Assembly: GCF_009811555.1 (NCBI RefSeq)
Contig: NZ_BLIN01000005.1
Location: 1,054,001 to 1,118,000 of the forward strand
From: Streptomyces caniferus
Lineage (GTDB): Bacteria > Actinomycetota > Actinomycetes > Streptomycetales > Streptomycetaceae
Length of the DNA stretch: 64,000 nucleotides
Direction: 5' to 3'
The notes under the pieces were generated by a model that saw only the letters and a program-made list of their open reading frames with translations, was not told the origin of the DNA and did not search any database. This document shows, one piece after another, positions 44,501 to 52,631 of the stretch (position 1 is its first letter; each line of letters opens with the position of its first letter). A program made the position numbers and the translations under genes.

Positions 44501-47500
44501 CGCCGGTCCCGGGGTCCAGGACGTACACCGGCCACGTCCCGCCGCGGCGCGCGCGGTGGTCGGCCCAGGCCGTCAGGGGGCCGTTGCCGCCCCGAGCCGG
44601 GAAGCCGGCCGCGCCGGGGGCGAGGACCAGCAGTGTCGCCTCGGTGCGGTCGGCCAGTTCGTCCAGGCCGGCCGTGCACGCGTCGTCGGCCGGTCCGTCG
44701 GGCACGACGACCACCAGCGGTGCGGTGGCGGCCGGCTCGGCGACCGCCTGCGGTACGCGGCCGAGTTCTCCGGCACCCAGCCGGACCGTCGGCCCGACCG
44801 GGTCCGCGCCGGTCAGCGCCGCCAGGAAACCGTCCGTGAGGACGTCGCCCGGCGTCCCGGCGCGGGGCCGGGCCGGCGGGCGGCCGGGGTCGGCCCCCGG
44901 TTCCGGGCCGGCCGCGACGACCACCAGGTCGTGGTGGCCGGCGCCGGCCGCCGGGGTCTGGACCCAGCGCTCGTGGGTCAACGGGTCCCCGGTGCCCGGC
45001 GTGTCCGTGGTGCGAGGCCCCTGCCCGGACGGGGTGGTCCTGGCAGAGGGTGCCGTGCACGGGCTGGGCTCCAACGGGTGCGGGGGGAGCGACACCGGCA
45101 TCGAGCCGGGTTCCACCGCGAGCTCCTCCAGCGGGATCGGCAGGCCGCGCTGCCACAGCGTCCCCAGGGCCTGGAGCAGGGCCTCCCGTTCCTCCTTCGG
45201 CGAGGGACCGAGCAGTGTCACGGCCGTCCCGTCCGCGTCCCAGTCCTTGTGCCGGCGCACGCCGCGTGACAGGGAGGCGCCGGGGCCGAGTTCGAGGAAC
45301 ACGTTGCAGCCTTCGTCGAGCAGCGTGCCGAAGCTGTCGGTCAGCCGCACGGTGCCGCACATGTGGTCCGCCCAGTAGTCCGGGTCGCCGAAGTCCTCCG
45401 GACGGGACCAGGCGCCGGTGAGGTTCGACACGATCCGGGGGGCGCCGCCACGGGTGGTGGTGGCGGCCACCGCGGCGCGCAGTGCGGCGGTGCCCGGATC
45501 CATCAGCGGGGAGTGGGCACCGCGATCGAAGTCGAGCAGCCGGGTGGTGACCTCCTGCGCCTCCAGCGACGTGTGCAGCGCGGCGATGTGCTCCGGCTTC
45601 CCCGAGACCACCGTGTGGTCGGTGCTGTCGATCGCGACCCAGTACTTCCCGGTGTCCAGGGCGGGCCCGAGCAGGCTGTCGGCGGTCTCACGGTCCGCGA
45701 TGACGGCCAGCATGCGGCCCTCGGCGATCTCCTGCATCACCCGGCCGCGCTCCTGGACGAGTGCGAGGGCGTCCGGCAGCGTCCAGACTCCGGCGCAGGC
45801 GGCGGCCACATATTCGCCGAGGCTGTGCCCCAGCATCCCTTCCGGCGTCACGCCCCAGGCGGCGAACTGCTCCGCCAGGGCGTAGCCCAGGGTGAACAGT
45901 CCCAGGTGCTGGAACCCCGTGTCGCGTACCCGGCCCGGATCGGTGTCCGGGTCGAGCAGGGTCGTCAGGCGGGTGCCGAAGCGGGCCTCGGCCAGGCCCG
46001 CCACCTCGTCGAACGCCTCCCGGAACCGGGGCAGCAGCGCGTAGGCGGCCCGCCCGGCGCCCGGTCGCAGCGTCCCCTGGCCGGGGAACAGGAACGCGGT
46101 CCGCGTCGCCGCCGGCACGGTGGGAGACGGGACGGTCTCGCGCAGCGCGACCGCCAGTCCGTCGGCGTCGGCGGCGCGGACCGCGAGCCGGTGGGGGTGC
46201 TCCCGGCGGCCCACGGCCAGGGTCCGCGCGACATCGTCCATCCGCGGCGGGTCCGCGTCCTCCAGTCGGCGGGCGGTGTCCTCCCGAAGCCGCTCCAGCG
46301 CCCCCGGAGTGGCGGCGGACAGGGCGAACAGGCGCGGAACCGGCCGGGCCGGCGGCCGGGTGTCCACGGCGGGGGCCTCCAGGACGGCGTGCGCGTTGGT
46401 GCCGCCGAGACCGAAGGAGCTGACGGAGGCGAGCAGCGGACCGTCCTGCGCGAGCGGACCTCGCTGTGCGCAGACACGGAACGGCGTTTCGGCCAGGCGC
46501 AGTTCGGGGTTGGGGCTCTGGTAGTGCAGGGTCGGGACCAGTTCCCTGCCCTGCAGCATGAGCGCCGTCTTGATCAGCCCGGCCACGCCGGAAGCCGCCC
46601 CGGTGTGGCCGAGGTTGCTCTTCACCGAGCCGATCCAGCAGTGCTCCGGACGCGGGGCGTTGCCGAACGCGGCCGCCAGCGCGGCCACCTCGATCGGATC
46701 GCCCACCCGGGTTCCGGTGCCGTGCGCCTCCACGTAGCGGATGTCGGCCGGGTCGGCGTCCGCCTGGGCCATCGCCATCCGGATGACGTCACGCTGGCCG
46801 GCGAAGGCCGGGGTGGTGAAGCCGACCTTCTCGCCGCCGTCGTTGTTGATGGCCGAGCCGCGGATCACGGCGACCACCCGGTCCCCCTGTTCCAGGGCGT
46901 CGGCGAGCCGCTTGAGGACGACGACGCCGACGCCGCTGCTGGTGAGCATGCCGGTGGCGTCCGCGTCGAACGGCCGGCATCTGCCGTCCCGGGACAGGAC
47001 GTGCCCCTCCCGGTACAGGTACCCGCGGGTCTGCGGCAGCCACAGCGCCGCACCGCCGGCCAGAGCGGCGTCGCACTCGTAGGACAGCAGGCTCTGGCAG
47101 GCCATGTGCACGGCCACCAGCGAGGTGGAACAGGCCGACTGCACGGTGACGGCCGGGCCGCGCAGTCCCAGTTTGTAGGCGATGCGCGTGGCCGCGTAGT
47201 CCTTCTCCCGGCCGATCATGCGGGCCAGCACGTCGCCGCCGTCGTCCTCCAGCCGTGGTGTGCCGGAGTCGACGCCGCCGAAGACCCCGACCCATCCCTG
47301 GAAGCGGTGTGGATCGAGGGCGGCGTCGTCCAGGGCGTTCGCGGCGCATTCGAGGAGGACCCGCTGCTGCGGGTCGATCCGCGCCGCGTCGGCCCGGCTG
47401 TAGCCGAAGTAGGCCCAGTCGAAGCGGTCCCCGCCGCCCAGCACACCGCGGGCGGGCACGTACTCCGGCCGCCGCACCTGGTCGGCAGGCGCCCCGGCCG

Positions 47501-47636
47501 CCAGCAACTCGTCCGCGCTGAAGCGGCTGATGCCGTCCGTGCCGTTCCGCAGCGCCGACCAGTACGCGGCAGCGTCCAGGGCCCCGGGGAACCGGCAGGA
47601 CATGCCGACGATCGCGATCCCGTCCTGGTCGCTCAC
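41556..47636 (-). CDS. type I PKS module KS-AT-MT-ACP-TE
   Basis: 2026 residues. KS 5-425 with Cys169 (VQSACSTSLVAVH), His305 (EAHGTGTRVGDP), His344 (SNLGHTGAASG). AT about 510-810 with Ser605 in GHSLGEYVAAACAG; the selectivity site reads RGAHSP, neither the usual HAFH nor YASH. A long linker, then a C-methyltransferase (SAM motif VLEIGAGHGNFTWRLLE near 1315), ACP (FFALGGESLMAVY near 1687) and C-terminal TE (VLGGWSIGAMVAHEM near 1840). There is no KR, DH or ER, so the product should be an alpha-methylated or gem-dimethyl beta-keto acid released by the TE. GTG 47636 overlaps the NRPS stop. It extends the peptide made upstream. Confidence 0.92.
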   Translation of the reverse strand: MSDQDGIAIVGMSCRFPGALDAAAYWSALRNGTDGISRFSADELLAAGAPADQVRRPEYVPARGVLGGGDRFDWAYFGYSRADAARIDPQQRVLLECAANALDDAALDPHRFQGWVGVFGGVDSGTPRLEDDGGDVLARMIGREKDYAATRIAYKLGLRGPAVTVQSACSTSLVAVHMACQSLLSYECDAALAGGAALWLPQTRGYLYREGHVLSRDGRCRPFDADATGMLTSSGVGVVVLKRLADALEQGDRVVAVIRGSAINNDGGEKVGFTTPAFAGQRDVIRMAMAQADADPADIRYVEAHGTGTRVGDPIEVAALAAAFGNAPRPEHCWIGSVKSNLGHTGAASGVAGLIKTALMLQGRELVPTLHYQSPNPELRLAETPFRVCAQRGPLAQDGPLLASVSSFGLGGTNAHAVLEAPAVDTRPPARPVPRLFALSAATPGALERLREDTARRLEDADPPRMDDVARTLAVGRREHPHRLAVRAADADGLAVALRETVPSPTVPAATRTAFLFPGQGTLRPGAGRAAYALLPRFREAFDEVAGLAEARFGTRLTTLLDPDTDPGRVRDTGFQHLGLFTLGYALAEQFAAWGVTPEGMLGHSLGEYVAAACAGVWTLPDALALVQERGRVMQEIAEGRMLAVIADRETADSLLGPALDTGKYWVAIDSTDHTVVSGKPEHIAALHTSLEAQEVTTRLLDFDRGAHSPLMDPGTAALRAAVAATTTRGGAPRIVSNLTGAWSRPEDFGDPDYWADHMCGTVRLTDSFGTLLDEGCNVFLELGPGASLSRGVRRHKDWDADGTAVTLLGPSPKEEREALLQALGTLWQRGLPIPLEELAVEPGSMPVSLPPHPLEPSPCTAPSARTTPSGQGPRTTDTPGTGDPLTHERWVQTPAAGAGHHDLVVVAAGPEPGADPGRPPARPRAGTPGDVLTDGFLAALTGADPVGPTVRLGAGELGRVPQAVAEPAATAPLVVVVPDGPADDACTAGLDELADRTEATLLVLAPGAAGFPARGGNGPLTAWADHRARRGGTWPVYVLDPGTGEAPGLPPTLSADAHVYAWDHGHWWSRTEAPLPRPQTEPAPSPVVAVVAPGRAGARHAAELAAAGLRVGAFAAGTAGTAETGPAIAGALGDVRWRHAGERLSQRPDLNAHLDDYCAALIARFVLGRAALEPGTRVAADELRRRLDPDRRHPLVVDFFLRTLRSRGWLHGTDEKFTVDAGAAGLTAAALDRREALGELPGLRLMLEEVAEAFPDVFDGRREPVSVLWPDGEETHLRERLRDNAPAVYDASAALDALADTVRAAGRAAHDDAPLRVLEIGAGHGNFTWRLLEQWPDRGAAEYHVTDVSPLQARRAEVRGAELGLTGLRFGTFDITRDPVEQGLAPGTYDLVVGYNVVHIAPRVRDALRGLGRLLRPGGLLGLVELTRVPLWNDMLNSLAPGWWDFDDDLRQDSIHLDEAAWRQALDETGFTGVRVLPDTEDADHALFLATAAAHSDTARETHPAAHLAAETRRLLPDRTVDAVVLLADGADPRPAADLRADLRDDPSWDGGDIWLVSEDPPAGADWRTAAARGLLDPPESTEPARGHHLRLPRLDAPHLRWLPSLIGRDGVPGVVRVSAAATPPLPTTPATGHLPEGDADVRAAAAEARDAEASGARTPGAHDDGPARLLGELWCEVLGVPRADTTDEFFALGGESLMAVYFLTQIRERLDVRVTMADFMAAPTYGQLLDTVRRALPQQPRPGSGTVEPAVAGPAPAGLITFRATGSRTPAFFVAPAAGSSLCYRELAGLLDDDQPFYGLDSPGLEDGTRPLYRFQDLAAHHIAAIRRVRPHGPYVLGGWSIGAMVAHEMARRFQAMGEQVELLVFVDGLLPHTHGWPVATRPKHLVHNLWYHLQASADAVRGPGRDTGLGKTLALTNGTQAGGRRPGGLQGLGPAFVRVHNAGIRAMLRYRPYPVRCPVVLFKAGMDAPQRARLRDRLAPLYPAGLRVEPVAGDHWTLLSHDHVGRLAEAVDRELAGLREKRR

Positions 47637-50600
47637 TGGCCGTCCACCCCCCGGCGGCCCGCGGCCGGCCGGCTGCGCCGGCCACGCCGTGCCCGCTGCC
47701 GGAACTCGTCGTCCGACGAGGCCTCGGAGGTCGAGCCCGTACCGGCCAGGGCCGCGGCCAGCGAGCCCACGGTCGGGAACTGGAACAGGTGCCTGATCGG
47801 CAGGTCCGCGTGCAACTCCGTCCGCAGCCGGTTGTGCAGGGTGGACAGCAGCATGGAGTTCCCTCCCAGATCGAAGAAGTTGTCCGAGGAACCCACGTGG
47901 GAGACCGACAGCACCTCGCGCCACACCGCGGCGATGCTGCGTTCGAGGTCGGCCGCGGACATGCCGGCGACCGTCACCTGCGGGCCGCCGTACGCGCCGT
48001 CGTCGGCGGGCCCGGCCGCTGCCGTGGCGAGATCCAGGGTGGCCAGCGACCGGTCGGGCGCGCACGCGAACGCGTCCAGCACCAGGCCCAGGCTGCGGGC
48101 GAACGCGTCGGCGTCCCGAGCGCCGATCCGGTCGCCCCGGTGGTTGAGGGTGACCGACAGCTGGTCCCCGGTCTGCGTGACGGCGAGGGCCAGCCCGAAC
48201 TTGCCGAGGGTCTCGTGCGTCTGGGCGATCTCCAGCCGGTCGAGCCGGAGTCCGTGCAGCGAGGCGCTGCCTTCCGGGGACTCCATGGTGAGCGTCACGT
48301 CGATGTACGGCGCCCGGCTGGGCCGGCGTTGCGGGTTGAGCCGGTCGACGACCCTCTCGAACGGGGTCCGCTGGTGCTCGAACGCCTGCAGGACGCACTC
48401 GCGCACCTGGCGCAGCACGGCCGCGGGGGTGTCCACGCGTCCGCGCCGGCAGCGGATGACCACCGTGTTCAGGCACGGGCCGAGGACGTCCTCGAAGCCC
48501 TCTTCGCGGGTGGAGACCGGGGTGCCGAAGACGATGTCGTCCTGGCCGGTCCACCGGTACAGCACCGTGGCCAGGGCGGCGGCGGCGACCATGTACAGGC
48601 TCACGCCGTGCTCCGCCTGCAGTGCGCGCAGCCGGGGCAGGACGCCGTCCGTGAGCGGCACCGGCAGGGACCGGTGCTCCTCGGGTTCCTTCGGCACGGG
48701 CATCGGGAGGTAGGCGGGGGCGTCGTGCAGGTAGCGGGCCCAGAAGTCCAGCCCGGGGTCGTCCGCCGGGGAACCGGACGGCCCGAGCCCGAGCCGGACG
48801 GCGTCGCGGTACTGCGGCGGCCGGACCGGTGCCGGCGCGGCCGATGCGTCGCGGACCGGCATCAGGTCGGGCACCAGGGACGCGACGGGGCGGTCCAGGG
48901 CCTGCGGGAACTGGTCGAGCAGCTCGGCCAGGCCCGCCGCGAGCTCCCGCGCCCGCTCTTGCGACAGGTGGTCACCCCGGTAGGAGAGGGCCGCCTCCAG
49001 CCTCCCGTTCGCCAGTTGCACGTTCGCCGTGAGGCCGAACTTCAGGTCGTCCTCCCAGCGGGAGCCGGCCAGGGCCGGGGTCAGCGACATGCCGTCCAGC
49101 GAGGGCCGGGATTCCGGCCTGACGTTCATGTTCAGGGTGACGTCGACATACGGCGTGCGCCCGGGCTCGCGCGCGGGGGCGAGCCGTTCGACGACCGCTT
49201 CGAGCGGCGCGTCCTGGTGCTGCAACGCGTCGAGCACCGTGGCGCGGGTGTCCTTCAGCAGGCCGGCGAGAGTGGCTCCGGCCGCATGCCGGGAGCGCAG
49301 CACGACGGTGTTCACGGTGGGGCCCACCATGCCGGCGTCGCCCTTACGGCGGCCGGAGACGTGCGTGCCGAAGGTCACGTCGTCCTTCCCGGTCCGGCGG
49401 TGCAGCAGCACGGCCAGCGCGGTCGCCACCACCATGAACCACGACACCTTCTGCTCCGCCAGCACCCCGCGCAGCCGCTCCAGCAGGTCCGGCGGCAGCG
49501 GGACCTGCACCGCCCCGTGCGGCCCGGCCGGTGCGGGGGCGTCGAGGGGCAGCGTGCTGGGGGCGCCGTCGAGCGCGTCCGCCCAGTAGGCGAGCGACGC
49601 CTCGCCGGACTTCTCGCGGTCCTCGGACGCGGCCCGTACGTACGCGCGGTACTGCTTGACGTCGGGCAGCTCGACGGTCCGCCCGGCGGCGGCCGCGTAG
49701 CAGGCGCTCAGCTCGTCCATGACCACGGGGGCGGACTCGCCGTCGAGGACGAGGTGGTGGAAGCAGAGGAAGAGCACATGGCGGGTGCCCAGGTCGAGCA
49801 GCGCGGCCCGCAGCAGACGCCCGGACCCCACGTCGAACCGCCGCCGCGCCGCCTGTTGGACCCAGTCCGCCAGATCCTCCTCCGCCAGATCGGCCGCCTC
49901 GACAGCGGGCGCCCACGGCTCACCGACCACCTGCAGCAGCCTGCCGTCGTGCTCGACGAACCGGGTGCGCAGGATCTCGTGCCGCTCCACCAGCAGCGCC
50001 AACGCCCGCTCCAGCACGGCCCGGTCCAGGTGCCCGTCGGCCTCCCAGGGCAGCGAGACGCTGTACAGGGCGTCGGGTTCGAGGCGTTCGGCGAACCAGA
50101 TGCGCTCCTGGAAGCCGGACGCCGGACACGCGGCCGCCAGTTCCTCGTCCGTCAGGGGCTGTTCGGGGGCGACGAGGTCCGCTCCGACCCGGCGGTCGAC
50201 CAACTGGACCAGGTCCGCGAACCGCTGGTGCTCGAAGAGGTCGCGCAGGGAGAGGTCGCAGCCCAGCCGGTCGTTGATCCGGCGGACCAGCTTGGTGACC
50301 ATCAAAGAGGTGCCGCCGGACAGGAAGAAGGAGTCCTCCGCTCCGGGCAGGCCGTCCGTGCGCAGCACCTGCGACCACAGTTGCGCCAGTTCCGTCCAGA
50401 CGGGCGACCGACGGGGGTCGGCGCTCTCCAGGGGGGCCGGCGGCAGGTCGCGGGCGGCGGCACCGGCGGCCTCGTCGTAACAGCGGTCCAGTTCGCGCAG
50501 GAGAGCGGGGGCGGACTCGCCGTCGAGGACGAGGTGGTGGAAGCAGAGGAAGAGCACCTGCCGGGTGCCCAGGTCGAGCAGCGCGGCCCGCAGCAGACGC

Positions 50601-52621
50601 CCGGACTCCACATCGAACGGCCGCCCCGCCGCCTCCTGGACCCAGTCCGCCAGGTCCCCCTCGGCCGGATCGGCCGCCTCGACGCCCGGCGCCCACGGCT
50701 CACCGACCACCTGCAACAGCCTGCCGTCGTCCTGGACGAACCGGGTGCGCAGGATCTCGTGCCGCTCCACCAGCAGCGCCAACGCCCGCTCCAGCACGGC
50801 CCGGTCCAGGTGCCCGTCGACCCTCCAGCACAGCGGGACGTTGTACAGGGTGGTTCCGGGTTCGAGGCGTTCGGCGAACCAGATGCGCTCCTGGAAGCCG
50901 GACGCCGGGAACACGACCGGGTCGCTCTCCTCAGCGGTGGCCGGCTCCGGCAGGCGCCCCTCCAGCAGCGCGACGAAATCTCCGAAACGCGAGGCCTCGA
51001 ACAGCTCGCGCAGGGAGACCCGCGCCCCGAAGCGCTCCTCGATCCGATCCAGCAGGGTGTTCGCGAGCAGGGAGTGCCCGCCGAGTTCGAAGAAGTCGTC
51101 GTCGTCGCCGGGTGCGGCGCAGCCCAGCACCTCGGCCCAGACCTCGGCCAGCGCCTCGGTGTGCGTGCCGGGCCGCCCGTCCTGCGCCGTGGGGTGCACC
51201 CGCTCGGCCGGCGGCACGGCCGTCTCCTCGCCCCGTACGTCAGGGTCGGGGCTGCTGACCACGGCCAATTGCGCGAGGGGGCGTTCCGGGTCCGCGACGA
51301 TGTCCGCCAGGGTGTGCAGGTACTGGTCGGCCATCTCCGCGATCAGCCGGGGGCCGACCGCGCCCTGCGGGTCCTTCCACAGCACGCTGGTGGCGCCGCC
51401 GTCCTCGCGGACCATCGTGGTCAGGGTGTAGTCGGCCGCGCCCTCCATGTCGAGCAGCCGCAGGGTGCACGTGGTGCCGCCCGCTTCCAGTGTGAACCCC
51501 TTGACGTCCACGTCCGCGGCGCGCGAGGCGTCCCAGAACGCGAACACCGCCTGGTGGGACCGGCGGCGTCCGGCCCGGCCGGTGAGCCCGGCCTCTCGCT
51601 GGATGGCGGGCAGGGGCAGGTTTCCGTGTGCCTGGCAGACGCGCATCTCGGCGCGCAGCCGGAGCAGGAAGGAGGCGTACGTGTCGTCGCTGCGGAGCCG
51701 CTGCCTGATCGGCAGGGCGTTGACGAAGAAGCCGATCCGGTCCTTCAGGTCCGGCGTGTCGCGGCCGTGGTACGGCGCCGAGACCAGCAGGTCGTCCTGC
51801 CCGGTGAAGCGGCGCAGCAGCACCAGGTAGGCGCCGTACAGCACGGTGAACCGGCTGACGCCCAGCCGGGTCGCGCAGGCGCTCACACCGGCGGACAGCT
51901 CCGGGTCGAGGTCGCTGCGGCGGACGGTGTAGCCGGGCGGGTCGAGGCTGGCGGGCAGCCGGAGTTCGGGGGTGTCGTCGCCGAGGTGGCCGCGCCAGAA
52001 GGAGCGCAGTTCCTCGCCCTCCGGCCCGTCCGCATAGGCGCGTGAGCGCCGGGCGAACGCGGCGAGCGGTGCCAGGTCGTCGGGCCCGCCCAGGGGGGTG
52101 CCCGCATACGCCCGGCGCAGCTCGGCCAGCAGCAGCAGGACCGAGGCGCCGTCGAAGACGAGGTGGTGGACCGTGATGAGCAGCACGGTCCGGCCCTGGC
52201 CGCGCACCACGTCGACGCGGGCGAGCGGTCCTGCGTCGAGGTCGAAGGGGCGTTGCCACAGGGACCGGACGGCGTCGTCGAGGGGCTGGTCGGCGGCGTG
52301 TTCGGCCATCGGGATGGCCGGGGCGTCGGCCCAGGTCAGCCAGGTAGCGTCGGCTTCGCGGACGACGCGGGCGCGCAGCGTCGGGTAGCGCCGGCCCAAC
52401 TGGTCGACGGCCGCCGCCAGCCGGGCCGTGTCCAGCTCTCCTTCGACGAGGAAGGGGCTGGGGACGATGTGGGTGCGCTGCTGGGGATCGACCTTCCAGG
52501 AGACCCACATGGCCTCCTGCCCCACCGACAGCGGCAGTCTGTCGTCCGTGCCGCTCGGGGGGCGCGCGTCCGGGGCGGTCGGGTTCTCGGAAAGGGCGTG
52601 GTTCGGGGTGGTGGCCGTCAC
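47633..52621 (-). CDS. adenylation-less NRPS, C-T-half C-T-C-half C-T
   Basis: 1662 residues, no A domain anywhere. C1 about 28-455 (HHLVFDG at 152-158); T1 486-555 (Ser517 in LGGHSL); an N-terminal half of a C domain 570-735 (HHLVLDG 695-701) that stops where the second lobe should begin; T2 739-810 (Ser772 in SGGTSL); a complete C domain 832-1255 (HHLVLDG 955-961); the C-terminal lobe of another C domain 1270-1530 with no HHxxxDG; T3 1556-1625 (Ser1589 in LGGNSM). Residues 570-705 and 831-965 are near-identical. GTG 52621 has a perfect AAGGAGG site 8 nt after the dehydrogenase stop. Amino acids must come from the separate A-T proteins; the N-terminal C1 could accept an acyl starter. Confidence 0.9.
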   Translation of the reverse strand: MTATTPNHALSENPTAPDARPPSGTDDRLPLSVGQEAMWVSWKVDPQQRTHIVPSPFLVEGELDTARLAAAVDQLGRRYPTLRARVVREADATWLTWADAPAIPMAEHAADQPLDDAVRSLWQRPFDLDAGPLARVDVVRGQGRTVLLITVHHLVFDGASVLLLLAELRRAYAGTPLGGPDDLAPLAAFARRSRAYADGPEGEELRSFWRGHLGDDTPELRLPASLDPPGYTVRRSDLDPELSAGVSACATRLGVSRFTVLYGAYLVLLRRFTGQDDLLVSAPYHGRDTPDLKDRIGFFVNALPIRQRLRSDDTYASFLLRLRAEMRVCQAHGNLPLPAIQREAGLTGRAGRRRSHQAVFAFWDASRAADVDVKGFTLEAGGTTCTLRLLDMEGAADYTLTTMVREDGGATSVLWKDPQGAVGPRLIAEMADQYLHTLADIVADPERPLAQLAVVSSPDPDVRGEETAVPPAERVHPTAQDGRPGTHTEALAEVWAEVLGCAAPGDDDDFFELGGHSLLANTLLDRIEERFGARVSLRELFEASRFGDFVALLEGRLPEPATAEESDPVVFPASGFQERIWFAERLEPGTTLYNVPLCWRVDGHLDRAVLERALALLVERHEILRTRFVQDDGRLLQVVGEPWAPGVEAADPAEGDLADWVQEAAGRPFDVESGRLLRAALLDLGTRQVLFLCFHHLVLDGESAPALLRELDRCYDEAAGAAARDLPPAPLESADPRRSPVWTELAQLWSQVLRTDGLPGAEDSFFLSGGTSLMVTKLVRRINDRLGCDLSLRDLFEHQRFADLVQLVDRRVGADLVAPEQPLTDEELAAACPASGFQERIWFAERLEPDALYSVSLPWEADGHLDRAVLERALALLVERHEILRTRFVEHDGRLLQVVGEPWAPAVEAADLAEEDLADWVQQAARRRFDVGSGRLLRAALLDLGTRHVLFLCFHHLVLDGESAPVVMDELSACYAAAAGRTVELPDVKQYRAYVRAASEDREKSGEASLAYWADALDGAPSTLPLDAPAPAGPHGAVQVPLPPDLLERLRGVLAEQKVSWFMVVATALAVLLHRRTGKDDVTFGTHVSGRRKGDAGMVGPTVNTVVLRSRHAAGATLAGLLKDTRATVLDALQHQDAPLEAVVERLAPAREPGRTPYVDVTLNMNVRPESRPSLDGMSLTPALAGSRWEDDLKFGLTANVQLANGRLEAALSYRGDHLSQERARELAAGLAELLDQFPQALDRPVASLVPDLMPVRDASAAPAPVRPPQYRDAVRLGLGPSGSPADDPGLDFWARYLHDAPAYLPMPVPKEPEEHRSLPVPLTDGVLPRLRALQAEHGVSLYMVAAAALATVLYRWTGQDDIVFGTPVSTREEGFEDVLGPCLNTVVIRCRRGRVDTPAAVLRQVRECVLQAFEHQRTPFERVVDRLNPQRRPSRAPYIDVTLTMESPEGSASLHGLRLDRLEIAQTHETLGKFGLALAVTQTGDQLSVTLNHRGDRIGARDADAFARSLGLVLDAFACAPDRSLATLDLATAAAGPADDGAYGGPQVTVAGMSAADLERSIAAVWREVLSVSHVGSSDNFFDLGGNSMLLSTLHNRLRTELHADLPIRHLFQFPTVGSLAAALAGTGSTSEASSDDEFRQRARRGRRSRPAAGRRGVDGQ
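49729..50130 (-). repeat. intragenic direct repeat, copy 2
   Basis: About 400 bp, near-identical to 50509-50912 (offset 780-783 bp); encodes the start of the full C domain. Confidence 0.85.
50509..50912 (-). repeat. intragenic direct repeat, copy 1
   Basis: Encodes the half C domain; mirrors 49729-50130. Several stretches of 40 bp or more are identical. Confidence 0.85.
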
Positions 52622-52631
52622 TGCTCCTCCT

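Noticed and set aside
47637..48554. Upstream in-frame extension of the PKS gene
   Set aside because: It runs through the NRPS gene in another frame and reads as Arg/Pro/Gly-rich noise. GTG 47636 overlapping the NRPS stop is the natural start.
45363..52045. Very long plus-strand open frames (over 1000 codons) opposite the PKS and NRPS genes
   Set aside because: They are antisense shadows of GC-biased codons. Their translations lack domains, and the minus-strand frames hold complete PKS/NRPS motifs.
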